A stretch of 64,000 nucleotides of DNA from JAUSPI01 sp964650385 (GTDB taxonomy: Bacteria > Desulfobacterota > Syntrophia > Syntrophales > JADFWA01), in contig CAZYTP010000003.1 in the NCBI GenBank assembly GCA_964650385.1, positions 11,804-75,803 on the forward strand, given 5' to 3'. The translations under genes were made by a program, and so were the position numbers. Shown here one piece after another: positions 1 to 7,311 of this stretch. The notes under the pieces were generated by a model. That model was not told the DNA's origin. It was given only the letters and a program-made list of their open reading frames with translations, and searched no databases. Every line of letters begins with the position of its first letter. Position 1 is the first letter of the stretch.

Positions 1-338
1 CCGCTGATTCCTACATACCGGAAACCACCAGCAAAATCGAATGGAAATATAACTTCAAGAGGGTGATTCAGGTAATATCCAAAATTATAGAACAGAACAT
101 ACCCTAATCTTGCCCCGATTATTAGTCCTACAATGCCCCATACAAAACAGTCCTGTATTGTTTCCGTCGAATATTCATAATCTTCACTCCTGATTCTATA
201 CTGGACAAGGATATACGTAAGAAAAAAAGCAATAAGATACATCAAGCCGTAATAACGAAGCTGGAATGACCCAATTTCAATGATATTAGGGTTGATGTGT
301 TCAGGTATATGGTTCCAGTAATTGATCAATTGTTCCAT
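1..338 (-). CDS. lgt: Prolipoprotein diacylglyceryl transferase, 5' part only
   Basis: Reverse translation from an ATG at 338 gives 112 residues running off the window edge. The protein has the Lgt start pattern: a short N-terminal segment (MEQLINYWNHIPEHINPN), then GSFQLRYYGLMYLIAF, a membrane helix, then GARLGYVLFYNFGYYLNHP. The R-x-GY and Y-G-L-M-Y elements are typical of the family. Lgt transfers diacylglycerol from phosphatidylglycerol to the lipobox cysteine of prelipoproteins in the inner membrane. Three lipoprotein precursors lie a few kb away. The C-terminal part, with the Lgt signature, is outside the window. The ribosome binding site is weak. Family assignment is by recognition of the conserved N-terminal blocks. 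Confidence 0.88.
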   Translation of the reverse strand, partial: MEQLINYWNHIPEHINPNIIEIGSFQLRYYGLMYLIAFFLTYILVQYRIRSEDYEYSTETIQDCFVWGIVGLIIGARLGYVLFYNFGYYLNHPLEVIFPFDFAGGFRYVGIS

Positions 339-372
339 TTTAGTTCCGGCAAACTGCCGGCACGATTCACGC

Positions 373-567
373 TCAGGTAAAACCCTGACCCGACGGGGCG
401 CAGGATGAACAACTCTGGCTGGGGCTGGATGCAAAAATTGATAAAATCTTCTGAACCTCGCTACTGTTACATTCCGGGCATTTTAAATTCTTATCCTCGT
501 CATTGATGGAGCGTATTAACTCAAATGAGTTGTTACAATTAATGCATTTGTACTCATAAATCGGCAT
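373..567 (-). CDS. FmdB-family zinc ribbon protein
   Basis: A 64-residue protein starting MPIYEYKCINC, with two CxxC pairs (C8/C11 and a CPEC pair near 31-34). This is the FmdB/CxxC_CXXC_SSSS regulatory-protein family pattern; the Ser- and Cys-rich tail (SCSSCAP) is also typical. The pairs should form one zinc ribbon. The role is poorly known; in some methylotrophs relatives are linked to amidase or formamidase regulation. An AGGAG site lies before the ATG. It sits 34 bases downstream of trxB-side sequence and just before lgt on the same strand. No specific function is claimed. Confidence 0.85.
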   Translation of the reverse strand: MPIYEYKCINCNNSFELIRSINDEDKNLKCPECNSSEVQKILSIFASSPSQSCSSCAPSGQGFT

Positions 568-649
568 ATTTTTTGTTCTCCTTACACAGGACAGACATTT
601 GAAAACGTAATTATGATATCATATTTTTCAATTATTTTCCACGCTTCTT

Positions 650-1639
650 CTATGGCTGGTAGCCAAAATCTCCATAGGTCTCTCCTTTCAATTCCTCCAC
701 ATAGAGCTGGGCGGAAAACGCGGCTGTAGCTCCATCACCACATGCCGTGACTATCTGCCGGAAAAGCTTTTTTATGCAGTCACCACAGGCAAATATGCCG
801 CTTCCGGATGTTTTCATGTCTCTGTCCGTAATAATATATCCACTATTATCAAGATCCACAAGGCCTCGAACAATATTCGTGCTCGGTACCAGACCAATGA
901 ACACAAACACGCCTTCTGTCTTTATTACTCTGTAATCGTCGGGCTTTTTAACGTTTCTTATCCTCACACCTGTAACAAAATCATTTCCAAGCACTTCCTC
1001 CGGCACTGAATTATAGGCAAAATATATCCTATCATTCGCAAGAGCCCTTTTCCTGAGGATACCTGCAGCACGCAGACGGTCCCGGCGGTGAATTATAGTA
1101 ACCTTCCTGGCAAATTTAGTAAGATAAATGGCTTCCTCAACTGCCACATCCCCGCCTCCGACAACAACCACATCTCTATTTTTGTAAAAGGGCCCATCAC
1201 ATGTAGCACAGTATGATACCCCTCGCCCTATGAAAGTTTCCTCTCCTGGAATATCCAACTTGCTCCAGGATGCACCTGTCGCTATGATGACAGATAGCGA
1301 ATGGCGGGTATTACCGTTTGTCTTCACTTGCCAAACATTTATTCCACCCAATTGTTTCTTCGTAATGGACGTCACATCTTCCGAGGTAATCTCCAGGCCA
1401 AACCTGGTTGCCTGTTCTTTGAATTTGTTATGGAGTTCAATACCATTTACCGGCTCGGGGATCCCCGGATAATTTTCAACAAGATCGGTAACGGTAACCT
1501 GACTAAACGTTGAACTACCTCCGATCAATAACACATTCATGACGGCCCTTGCGGCATACTGTCCTGCCGTGAAACCTGCAGGGCCACCACCTATAATAAT
1601 AATATCATAAATATTGTCAGGAATTTGTCTGGTTTTCAT
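650..1639 (-). CDS. trxB: Thioredoxin reductase (NADPH)
   Basis: A 329-residue flavoprotein that passes electrons from NADPH through FAD to thioredoxin. The FAD motif GGGPAG is at residues 17-22, the redox-active CATC at 144-147 followed by DGPF, the NADPH-binding GGGDVAVEEA follows it, and the C-terminal FAD contact GIFACGDC is present. Length and domain order (FAD, inserted NADPH domain, FAD) are normal for low-molecular-weight bacterial TrxB. The start is supported by an AAGGAG site eight bases before the ATG. The FmdB-like gene lies downstream on the same strand. A thioredoxin-like alternative partner is not visible in the window. Confidence 0.93.
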   Translation of the reverse strand: MKTRQIPDNIYDIIIIGGGPAGFTAGQYAARAVMNVLLIGGSSTFSQVTVTDLVENYPGIPEPVNGIELHNKFKEQATRFGLEITSEDVTSITKKQLGGINVWQVKTNGNTRHSLSVIIATGASWSKLDIPGEETFIGRGVSYCATCDGPFYKNRDVVVVGGGDVAVEEAIYLTKFARKVTIIHRRDRLRAAGILRKRALANDRIYFAYNSVPEEVLGNDFVTGVRIRNVKKPDDYRVIKTEGVFVFIGLVPSTNIVRGLVDLDNSGYIITDRDMKTSGSGIFACGDCIKKLFRQIVTACGDGATAAFSAQLYVEELKGETYGDFGYQP

Positions 1640-1663
1640 TGTTCACTCCTTTATTATTAAAGC

Positions 1664-1685
1664 TCCCCGCAACAAGTTGCGGGGA
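1664..1685. repeat. 10-bp inverted repeat with 2-base spacer
   Basis: TCCCCGCAAC at 1664-1673 pairs perfectly with GTTGCGGGGA at 1676-1685. It lies 25 bases upstream of the trxB start codon. The GGGGAGCTT edge on the minus strand resembles the hairpin edge of the dispersed repeat at 20558-20675, but the TTGAC-type borders are absent, so a relationship is only suggestive. Confidence 0.7.
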
Positions 1686-1728
1686 ACGAAGTAATTCGAA
1701 GAATAATCTCCGACTGGTTAGTAAATTA

Positions 1729-1757
1729 GAATTTGCTTTCTGGTAGAAAGCAAATTC
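1729..1757. repeat. 12-bp perfect inverted repeat
   Basis: GAATTTGCTTTC (1729-1740) and GAAAGCAAATTC (1746-1757) form a perfect 12-bp stem with a five-base loop, TGGTA. No T-run follows on either strand, so it is not a typical intrinsic terminator. It could be a protein-binding palindrome or a structured RNA stem. Confidence 0.75.
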
Positions 1758-1770
1758 GTTAACGCATTTA

Positions 1771-1803
1771 TCCCCTTTAGCGGGACTTATCCCGTTTATC
1801 GGG
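1771..1803. repeat. Overlapping CCC/GGG inverted repeats
   Basis: Four blocks alternate: TCCCC, GGGA, TCCC and GGGG, separated by 4-7 bases. The sequence can fold into alternative hairpins, for example CGGGA with TCCCG (1781-1794) or CCCG with CGGG (1791-1803). The last block overlaps the end of the start-less minus-strand frame. Confidence 0.55.
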
Positions 1804-2020
1804 GTAAGGAAAACATTTTTTGTATGCGCTCGCTGTTCAGTTCGGCCTGCCCGGTTAAATAGAGCAAATTATCACCCCACCTGTCTGTTCCGATAAGATT
1901 ACTGGCCAAAAACTCTTCTACACACTTTACTGTTTCTTTGCAAGGATCTCTAATTTCTTTTAATCTATATACTGTTTCACTTAAAATTATTTTTTCCTGT
2001 TGCCAGATTAATTTGAAATG
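1796..2020 (-). pseudogene. Start-less reading frame, possible gene remnant
   Basis: The minus strand is open for 74 codons between stops, with protein-like composition including VKCVEEFLASNLIGTD and NLLYLTGQAEL, ending MFSLPR. No ATG, GTG or TTG stands near the 5' end of the frame. The only GTG nearby is out of frame. This could be the 3' end of a decayed gene, a small gene with an unusual start, or chance. I do not recognise the sequence. Confidence 0.3.
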
Positions 2021-2189
2021 TTATAATTTTTATTTTATCATAGATTATTTGTTCTTGGTTTTTATTTCCAAATATAACATTAGAAAGAAATAGGGAAAAC
2101 AATTTAATCAATTTTTTAAATGCCACAACTTTTGAACGTTACCCATAATTTGGTGCCAACTCGTACCTAAAATTAAAAAGGGGGATGTT

Positions 2190-2747
2190 ATGCGTATATC
2201 TTTTCTTAAAAACAGGATTTTTTTATTATCGATGATAGTCCTTTTCGCTTTTATCTCGGGTTGTGCGATGACAGCACCCCTGAAACCCGAAGAGATAATT
2301 CCGCCTAAGCCGAGACTGGACAATAAGGGAGCTTATTTATGTCCTTACACGCAGGATGGAGTCATGGCAGAATGGGTTGATAAAGCAATCAATGCTAAGA
2401 TTGGCGCAACGGTCGGCAAACATACCGGTGCCTACGCGGGACAGCAACTATTAGAAAATGTCCCTTTTATAGGAGGTCTTGTAGGACAACATGCCGGAGA
2501 GGCTATCGGTCGCAAAATTGCTATTGAGTGTTCAGGAGGCTGGGAGTACATACAGGAAACGAGCGATGTGTCTTTCGATACCCTTGAGGATTTATCGATT
2601 TACCTGTACGCGGTATACTCTTCAAACGAACATTTCAAGGATGCACTCGAAGCTACCATGGAGATATATCCGGAGATGAAAACAAAATATTATCCGGCGA
2701 TTACACATGCTCCTAAAAAAGAGGCCCCTGAAAAAGATGGTCAGTAG
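2190..2747 (+). CDS. Putative lipoprotein with glycine-zipper segment
   Basis: A 185-residue protein of unrecognised family. Residues 1-25 are a lipoprotein signal peptide: basic N terminus, hydrophobic core, lipobox ISGC with C25 as the lipidated residue. Residues about 70-110 are rich in regularly spaced glycines (GATVGKHTGAYAG, then GGLVGQHAGEAIG), a glycine-zipper pattern seen in envelope proteins such as the SmpA/Rcs-lipoprotein type. The C-terminal part is soluble and ends in a charged tail. A strong AAAAGGGGG ribosome site precedes the ATG. It is followed by an LpoB-like gene and a COG3014-like gene on the same strand, so an envelope role is inferred. Confidence 0.75.
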   Translation: MRISFLKNRIFLLSMIVLFAFISGCAMTAPLKPEEIIPPKPRLDNKGAYLCPYTQDGVMAEWVDKAINAKIGATVGKHTGAYAGQQLLENVPFIGGLVGQHAGEAIGRKIAIECSGGWEYIQETSDVSFDTLEDLSIYLYAVYSSNEHFKDALEATMEIYPEMKTKYYPAITHAPKKEAPEKDGQ

Positions 2748-2834
2748 AAACTGATTTGTAATAGCTTTGCATTGAAAAGAGTAATTGCCAAAGGCTTAAA
2801 GGGCCAACACGCGGGGATTGAATGGGTAAATTGA

Positions 2835-2942
2835 TTGACCGGGGGCGCAATATAAAACGAACATATTGCTCACAACAGCTCACTATCTACGATTCCTTGC
2901 CGGGAAACCCCACCCTGTGAGCGGGAAGCTTCACTTTTGACA
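2835..2942 (+). repeat. Dispersed TTGACC...TTGACA palindromic repeat, copy A
   Basis: This 108-bp copy starts TTGACCGGGGGCGCAATA and ends GCGGGAAGCTTCACTTTTGACA. It shares these blocks with copy B (20558-20675, opposite strand) and the shorter copy C (22082-22137). The hairpin that is perfect in copy B, CCCCGCCC/GGGCGGGG, is degenerate here. It lies between two lipoprotein genes. Confidence 0.7.
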
Positions 2943-3013
2943 CCTGAAATTTTCGGATTCGGACGACAATTGTTTTGCAATAATCTTTCAGAAATAGATT
3001 AAACGGGGGGACT

Positions 3014-3661
3014 ATGACTATTGCAATATTAAGAATGATGAAAATATGTATTTTGCTTTGTTTGTGTCTCTTATATGTGAGTGGTTGTGCTACGGTTCCA
3101 AAAGATGCGGCCGGTTCTCAGGCACACTATGTGGACCCCGGTCAGAAAAGCGAGGTCTACGGTGTGGGTATTGATTCTCAGGACATTATCAGTATAACCG
3201 ATGAAATGATACGTGATATGCTTTCGAATCCTTTCTGGTCTGATTCCGAAACTCTCCCTAAGGTTATAATAGACTCTAAATATTTCAAAAATGAAAGTTC
3301 GACAAGAATCAACAAGAAAATGATTACTGATCGATTGAGGGTAGAGCTGAATAAGACTGCCCGTGGAAAGATGATTTTCATCGGACGGGAATATCTTAAC
3401 ATGATTTTGAAAGAGGCGGAGTTGAAGCAGTTGGGACTTATGGGGCAAGATAAAGCGATGGACGAAATCAGGATTTATGAAGCTGATTATCGTCTGGGGG
3501 GTCGTATTTCAACACGTGATGCGATTAATCCAAAGACGGGTGCATTTTCCCGTTACCATCAGCTCCTTTTCGATATGATTGACTTGAAAACCGGTGCAAT
3601 CGTATGGAGTAACGGATATAATTTCAAAAAAACCGCTCAGGAAGATATAATCTACCGATAA
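3014..3661 (+). CDS. LpoB-like outer-membrane lipoprotein (penicillin-binding protein activator family)
   Basis: A 215-residue lipoprotein precursor with lipobox VSGC (C25). After the signal peptide the sequence YVDPGQKSEVYGVGIDSQDI, then MIRDML, follows the LpoB family pattern, as does the VIIDSKYFKNESSTRINKKM stretch and the C-terminal FDMIDLKTGAIVW block. In enterobacteria LpoB reaches through the periplasm to activate PBP1b. No penicillin-binding protein gene is in the window, so the partner is unknown. The start is supported by ACGGGGGG before the ATG. The next gene begins 32 bases downstream, suggesting co-transcription. Confidence 0.82.
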   Translation: MTIAILRMMKICILLCLCLLYVSGCATVPKDAAGSQAHYVDPGQKSEVYGVGIDSQDIISITDEMIRDMLSNPFWSDSETLPKVIIDSKYFKNESSTRINKKMITDRLRVELNKTARGKMIFIGREYLNMILKEAELKQLGLMGQDKAMDEIRIYEADYRLGGRISTRDAINPKTGAFSRYHQLLFDMIDLKTGAIVWSNGYNFKKTAQEDIIYR

Positions 3662-3693
3662 TTCCGGCGGTTCAAAAGGCTATAGGCGGTATC

Positions 3694-4929
3694 ATGAAAA
3701 GGTTTTTTTATGTTTGCATTATTCTATGCGCAGTGTTTGCAATTCTAATAGGTTGCGCAGGCAGGCAGAAATTTGAGAAGGCCGAAATACCCGAAAATCG
3801 CATGAGAGCATTTCTTGCGGATAAACCCGAAGAGCTGAAACCGGGCTTTCGTGCAATGCTGGAAGACGGGCAAAGGAATTACGTTTTAAACAATATACAG
3901 GTCGGTGTTTCAGCGTTGAAACTGGGACATACTGAAATTGCTGAAAAATGCTTTGACGAGGCGTTGAAACATATTGAAGCGGTATTTGCGGATAATGAAA
4001 AGGCGAGAAAGGCCCGCAGTTTATGGTATGAGGAAGGCATGAAGGATTTCAAGGGCGAGCCGTATGAGAGAGCCATGTCCTATTATTACAGGGGACTCCT
4101 TTATATGCTGGAGGAGGACTACGAAAATGCCCGGGCATGCTTTAAGGCCGGCATTATTCAGGATGCCTTTGCCGAGGAAAATCAAAATCGATGTGATTTT
4201 GCCCTGCTGTTATTTCTTGAAGCCTTCTGTTCCCTGAAGCTCGGCGATCAGGAATTAGCTAAAGCGGCATTGGAGGAAATGAAAAAGCTGCGACCGGATC
4301 TTGCGCATCCTGATACTGAATCGAATGTTCTGATCCTTGTCGAAACAGGAGCATCACCACGAAAACTTGCCGATGGACTGGGTCATGCGGAACTAAAATT
4401 TTTCAGAGGGCGAAACATTGTGGAAAAACAGGTTGTATTATATGTAGGTGATTCAAAAATAATGTCCTACCCGATAGAAGATGTAGCCTGGCAGGCAATG
4501 ACCCGTGGTGGCAGGCCTGTAGATAAGATAATTAAGGGTCAGGTTGCTTTTCGTAAAACGCACGAAAAGATAGGATCAACACTTACCGATATTTCATCGA
4601 ATTTGCTGTTGGCTAATCCGGTCATGTCCAATTCTGATACTATGGGAGCAATAGGCACTGCTTTGGGAATTTTTGGCGTTGCAGAAATGGCCATGGCGTC
4701 TCGAACACGTACCCATGCCGATACACGCTACTGGAACAACCTTCCAGATACGGTACACATATCACACATGGATCTCAAGAAGGATACATACAAATTAAAA
4801 ATTCATTACCAAGATGAGACTGGCGCAGTGGTATCGGAAGATCAGCATAAAACAACCCTTGTCATTGATGACAAGGAAGACTTGATTCTTATCTGGAAGC
4901 GACCGGATGGAAATTTTGTTATAAAATGA
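3694..4929 (+). CDS. COG3014-like lipoprotein with TPR-type helices
   Basis: A 411-residue lipoprotein precursor with lipobox LIGC (C21). Residues about 60-200 contain helical repeats of tetratricopeptide type, such as KLGHTEIAEKCFDEAL and YRGLLYMLEEDYENARACF. The middle and C-terminal parts match my memory of the COG3014 family, which has no defined function and is often found next to LpoB-like genes. A conserved GRNIVEKQVVLYVGDS stretch and a hydrophobic Ala/Met-rich segment (about 300-335) precede a beta-rich end. A role in envelope assembly together with the LpoB-like protein is an inference from position. Confidence 0.75.
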   Translation: MKRFFYVCIILCAVFAILIGCAGRQKFEKAEIPENRMRAFLADKPEELKPGFRAMLEDGQRNYVLNNIQVGVSALKLGHTEIAEKCFDEALKHIEAVFADNEKARKARSLWYEEGMKDFKGEPYERAMSYYYRGLLYMLEEDYENARACFKAGIIQDAFAEENQNRCDFALLLFLEAFCSLKLGDQELAKAALEEMKKLRPDLAHPDTESNVLILVETGASPRKLADGLGHAELKFFRGRNIVEKQVVLYVGDSKIMSYPIEDVAWQAMTRGGRPVDKIIKGQVAFRKTHEKIGSTLTDISSNLLLANPVMSNSDTMGAIGTALGIFGVAEMAMASRTRTHADTRYWNNLPDTVHISHMDLKKDTYKLKIHYQDETGAVVSEDQHKTTLVIDDKEDLILIWKRPDGNFVIK

Positions 4930-5020
4930 GAATTTTATACGACCAAGCCCCCGTGGTTCAATCACCTCATAGTGTAATAATGCTAAGAGGTCGTTGACTG
5001 AAAGGGCATCAGCCCGTCAC

Positions 5021-5692
5021 CTATAAAAACACTTCATAACTTTCAGATTCATAGCTTACAGATTTATAACCAATCATCTTTTGAATATGGAATGAGAGGA
5101 AACGACTTCCATAATTTTCAACAAATTTACGAAGTCCACACCTCGCTTTTCGAAACTTTTCACTTTGAAGATTTTTTACCACATTCTCAATCTCTTGAGT
5201 TCGGCCTTCACAGATAATCTGTGGTCCTTCCCCTATAAGAACCTCCCACTCACCGGCCACGGTAATACCCAGTTCTTCCATGGTCGGATAGAATTCTTCG
5301 CTGACATAACGTTCGTAATCCGTTTTTGTGTTATTCACGATATCCCACGTTTGAGTGAATTTAACAGTATCTTTTTTAACATCTCTTGAATATGAATCTT
5401 TCCTTCCAGTGGGGACAAGGACCTTGGTTTTATAGTTCTTTACATAATTGAGCAAGTTCTCATTCAGTTTTTTATATTTTGGATCCTTCAAAGCCTTTTC
5501 TATTATATCCAAATCACCGCTTACGCCCTCAAATATAATTTCAGCATAGGCACCAACCAGAACTGACCACCCGGCTACAGTATGAATTCCCAATTTATTT
5601 ATTCCCGGAATAAAGTCTTTCACAATAAAATTTCGATATTCTTGGTTACTTTCGGGAATAATGGTCCAATACTGATTAAATTTTACAAACAT
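5021..5692 (-). CDS. Protein of two tandem copies of one alpha/beta domain
   Basis: A 223-residue protein of unrecognised family, without signal peptide or membrane segment. Residues about 3-97 and 109-205 align to each other: VKFNQYWTIIP with VKFTQTWDIVN, FIPGINKLGIHTVAGWSVLVG with FYPTMEELGITVAGEWEVLIG, and LLNYVKNY with LRKFVENYG. The pattern (strand, helix, two strands, helix) fits a ferredoxin-like or dimeric alpha-beta-barrel fold, so two domains could form an intramolecular barrel. The gene stands alone between plus-strand genes. A small-ligand or monooxygenase-like role is possible but unsupported. Confidence 0.7.
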   Translation of the reverse strand: MFVKFNQYWTIIPESNQEYRNFIVKDFIPGINKLGIHTVAGWSVLVGAYAEIIFEGVSGDLDIIEKALKDPKYKKLNENLLNYVKNYKTKVLVPTGRKDSYSRDVKKDTVKFTQTWDIVNNTKTDYERYVSEEFYPTMEELGITVAGEWEVLIGEGPQIICEGRTQEIENVVKNLQSEKFRKARCGLRKFVENYGSRFLSFHIQKMIGYKSVSYESESYEVFL

Positions 5693-6039
5693 TACTTAGT
5701 CCTCCTTCTACTTGACTTAAAAGATCACTATTTTAATATTAAAATTGCACATAAAAGAAACATAAATGCAATAAGTTTTTCTTTATGCACAGGTTATTAA
5801 TTCTCCGCCAAGGAAATTAGATCAATGTAATCGAATTATCAATAGTAAAAATGCATTGTCAATAACATTTCAAAATGACCGGTTTGATAATTGTTTAATT
5901 GAAAAATATTTATATGATTTAATAACTACTTGTAATTTTACGGAATCGGTGTGATAATAAAAATTATTAGTTGTTATACTTCTACAGTTAAAAGTGAGGG
6001 TCTCGGAAAAGCAAGTCTGCGGATAGAGGGAAGTCAGGA
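5693..6039 (+). other. AT-rich spacer upstream of the V/A-ATPase operon
   Basis: This 347-base divergent region lies between the two-domain protein and the ATPase operon. It is strongly AT-rich and has no credible open frame. A promoter-like pair near its right end is listed separately. Nothing else is recognisable in it. Confidence 0.6.
5930..5958 (+). promoter_or_regulatory. Candidate sigma-70 promoter for the V/A-ATPase operon
   Basis: TTGTAA at 5930-5935 and GATAAT at 5953-5958 are separated by 17 bases. They match the sigma-70 consensus at four and five of six positions. Transcription would start about 75 bases before the first ATPase start codon. Assigned by eye in an AT-rich region, so chance matches are likely. 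Confidence 0.4.
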
Positions 6040-6348
6040 ATGGAAAATGTGATCACACAGATCTTGGAGATCGAAAAGCAGTGTGCTGAGGAGGTTGAAA
6101 AGGCCGAGCGGGGGTACAGGAAGAAGATCGAGGTGTACAAGAACACCATTGAAGAAAAAAAGGCAAGAGAATTCGCCCTGATTATCACCGAAGGCAATGA
6201 AAGACTGGCGCAGGCGCTTGAGCAAGCGCAAAAGCAAACAGAGGCCGAATTGTTAGCTTCAACCGAGGATAATGAAAAGCTTTATCAGTATCCAGCGCTC
6301 AATGAGGAAATAAAGGAAAAGATCATCTCCATCCTTCTTGCGATTTGA
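6040..6348 (+). CDS. V/A-type ATPase subunit H (G-type peripheral stalk)
   Basis: A 102-residue, highly charged, helical protein: MENVITQILEIEKQC, then long Lys/Glu-rich stretches with heptad-like spacing. Size, composition and first position in the operon fit the archaeal AhaH / Thermus VatG subunit, which pairs with subunit E as a right-handed coiled coil in the peripheral stalk. Sequence conservation in this family is low, so the assignment leans on context. The gene ends six bases before subunit C. Start is supported by GGGAAGTCAGGA before ATG. Confidence 0.75.
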   Translation: MENVITQILEIEKQCAEEVEKAERGYRKKIEVYKNTIEEKKAREFALIITEGNERLAQALEQAQKQTEAELLASTEDNEKLYQYPALNEEIKEKIISILLAI

Positions 6349-6354
6349 GGGACC

Positions 6355-7311
6355 ATGAGATACTACACAGATAAAGACAATCTCCATGTTAGGATATATG
6401 CCATGAGAGGCCGTCTCCTCTCGCTCAAGGATTATGACTCAATTGTCAGGAATCGAGAGGCTTTTTTCGACAGACTCTCTGACACACACGATCCTGTCGA
6501 GGCCAAGGAGATGGTTTTCAGGGAGCAGCTCGCCATGGTCGTCCATCTTGCCGAGGCAACCAGGAAATATAGCTCACTTTTCATTGCCTTCCTTCGCCAG
6601 TACGAGGTAAGCAACGCGAAGCTCCTTCTGGCAAAGACCTTCGGCAGACAGAGCCTGGACCAGTGGTACGATATCAGACCATACGCCATCCTTGACAGAA
6701 GCCTGCTCCAGCAAGAACTTTCGCTGGATGACATAAGGACAATCATGGCCGGCACATACCTGGAAGACGTGTACGAGGATATCTCAAGCTATGAATGCCT
6801 TGAAAACCAGGTGGACATCAGCGCCGCCAGGAACCTGTATACATCTTCAGCCCAATTCCTTCCCGAATCGCGAAAGGTCTTCCTGGACTTTATGCTCAGA
6901 AGGATCGCCGTCATTACGATGATCTGGCACTGGAGACTCAAGCAGAACTACCACTGGAGCGACGAAAGGATAAGACTCTACCTTGAGACGTTCCATAACC
7001 TCAACCTCTTCGGTGGACATGCATGGCCACAGGTAAGGATAGTAGAAGAGGTATTGAACAGGCGTCTTGAACAATTGAGGAAGAGTGGCACACAGGCGCC
7101 ATCCGCAGAAGATATAGAGTACCATCTCGAACAGTATTTTTATAATTGGGTTTCATCCATGTTTCATAAGGATTTTCATTCCGTATACTGCGTGGTTGCT
7201 TACCTTTGGCTGCTCTACTATCAGGTGAGGAACCTGTTCCGCATCATCGAGGGTATGAGTTTTGGTTTACCCCCCGGAGAGATACTCAAAAGGATCATAA
7301 GTGAAGTGTGA
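6355..7311 (+). CDS. V/A-type ATPase subunit C
   Basis: A 318-residue helical protein with the V-ATPase d/AC39-like pattern: aromatic and charged helices (LAEATRKYSSLFIAFLRQYEVSNAKLLL split across repeats) and a C-terminal VVAYLWLLYYQVRNLFRIIEG block typical of this family. In the complex it is the funnel that connects the central shaft (D and F) to the membrane K ring. Its TGA overlaps the ATG of the next gene by one base (TGATG), implying translational coupling. Order and length agree with the operon assignment. Confidence 0.87.
   Translation: MRYYTDKDNLHVRIYAMRGRLLSLKDYDSIVRNREAFFDRLSDTHDPVEAKEMVFREQLAMVVHLAEATRKYSSLFIAFLRQYEVSNAKLLLAKTFGRQSLDQWYDIRPYAILDRSLLQQELSLDDIRTIMAGTYLEDVYEDISSYECLENQVDISAARNLYTSSAQFLPESRKVFLDFMLRRIAVITMIWHWRLKQNYHWSDERIRLYLETFHNLNLFGGHAWPQVRIVEEVLNRRLEQLRKSGTQAPSAEDIEYHLEQYFYNWVSSMFHKDFHSVYCVVAYLWLLYYQVRNLFRIIEGMSFGLPPGEILKRIISEV

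Larger units (their letters stand above)
1640..2189. other. Gene-free stretch with palindromes and a possible gene remnant
   Basis: This 550-base divergent spacer lies between trxB (minus) and the first lipoprotein gene (plus). It holds three closely spaced inverted repeats between 1664 and 1803 and an open minus-strand frame without a normal start codon (1796-2020), both listed separately. The rest, roughly 2024-2170, is AT-rich and should carry the promoter of the lipoprotein gene, but no convincing -35/-10 pair was identified. Confidence 0.6.

Noticed and set aside
4930..5020. Terminator after the COG3014-like gene
   Set aside because: ACGACC and GGTCGT flank 45 bases without a stable stem or T-run.
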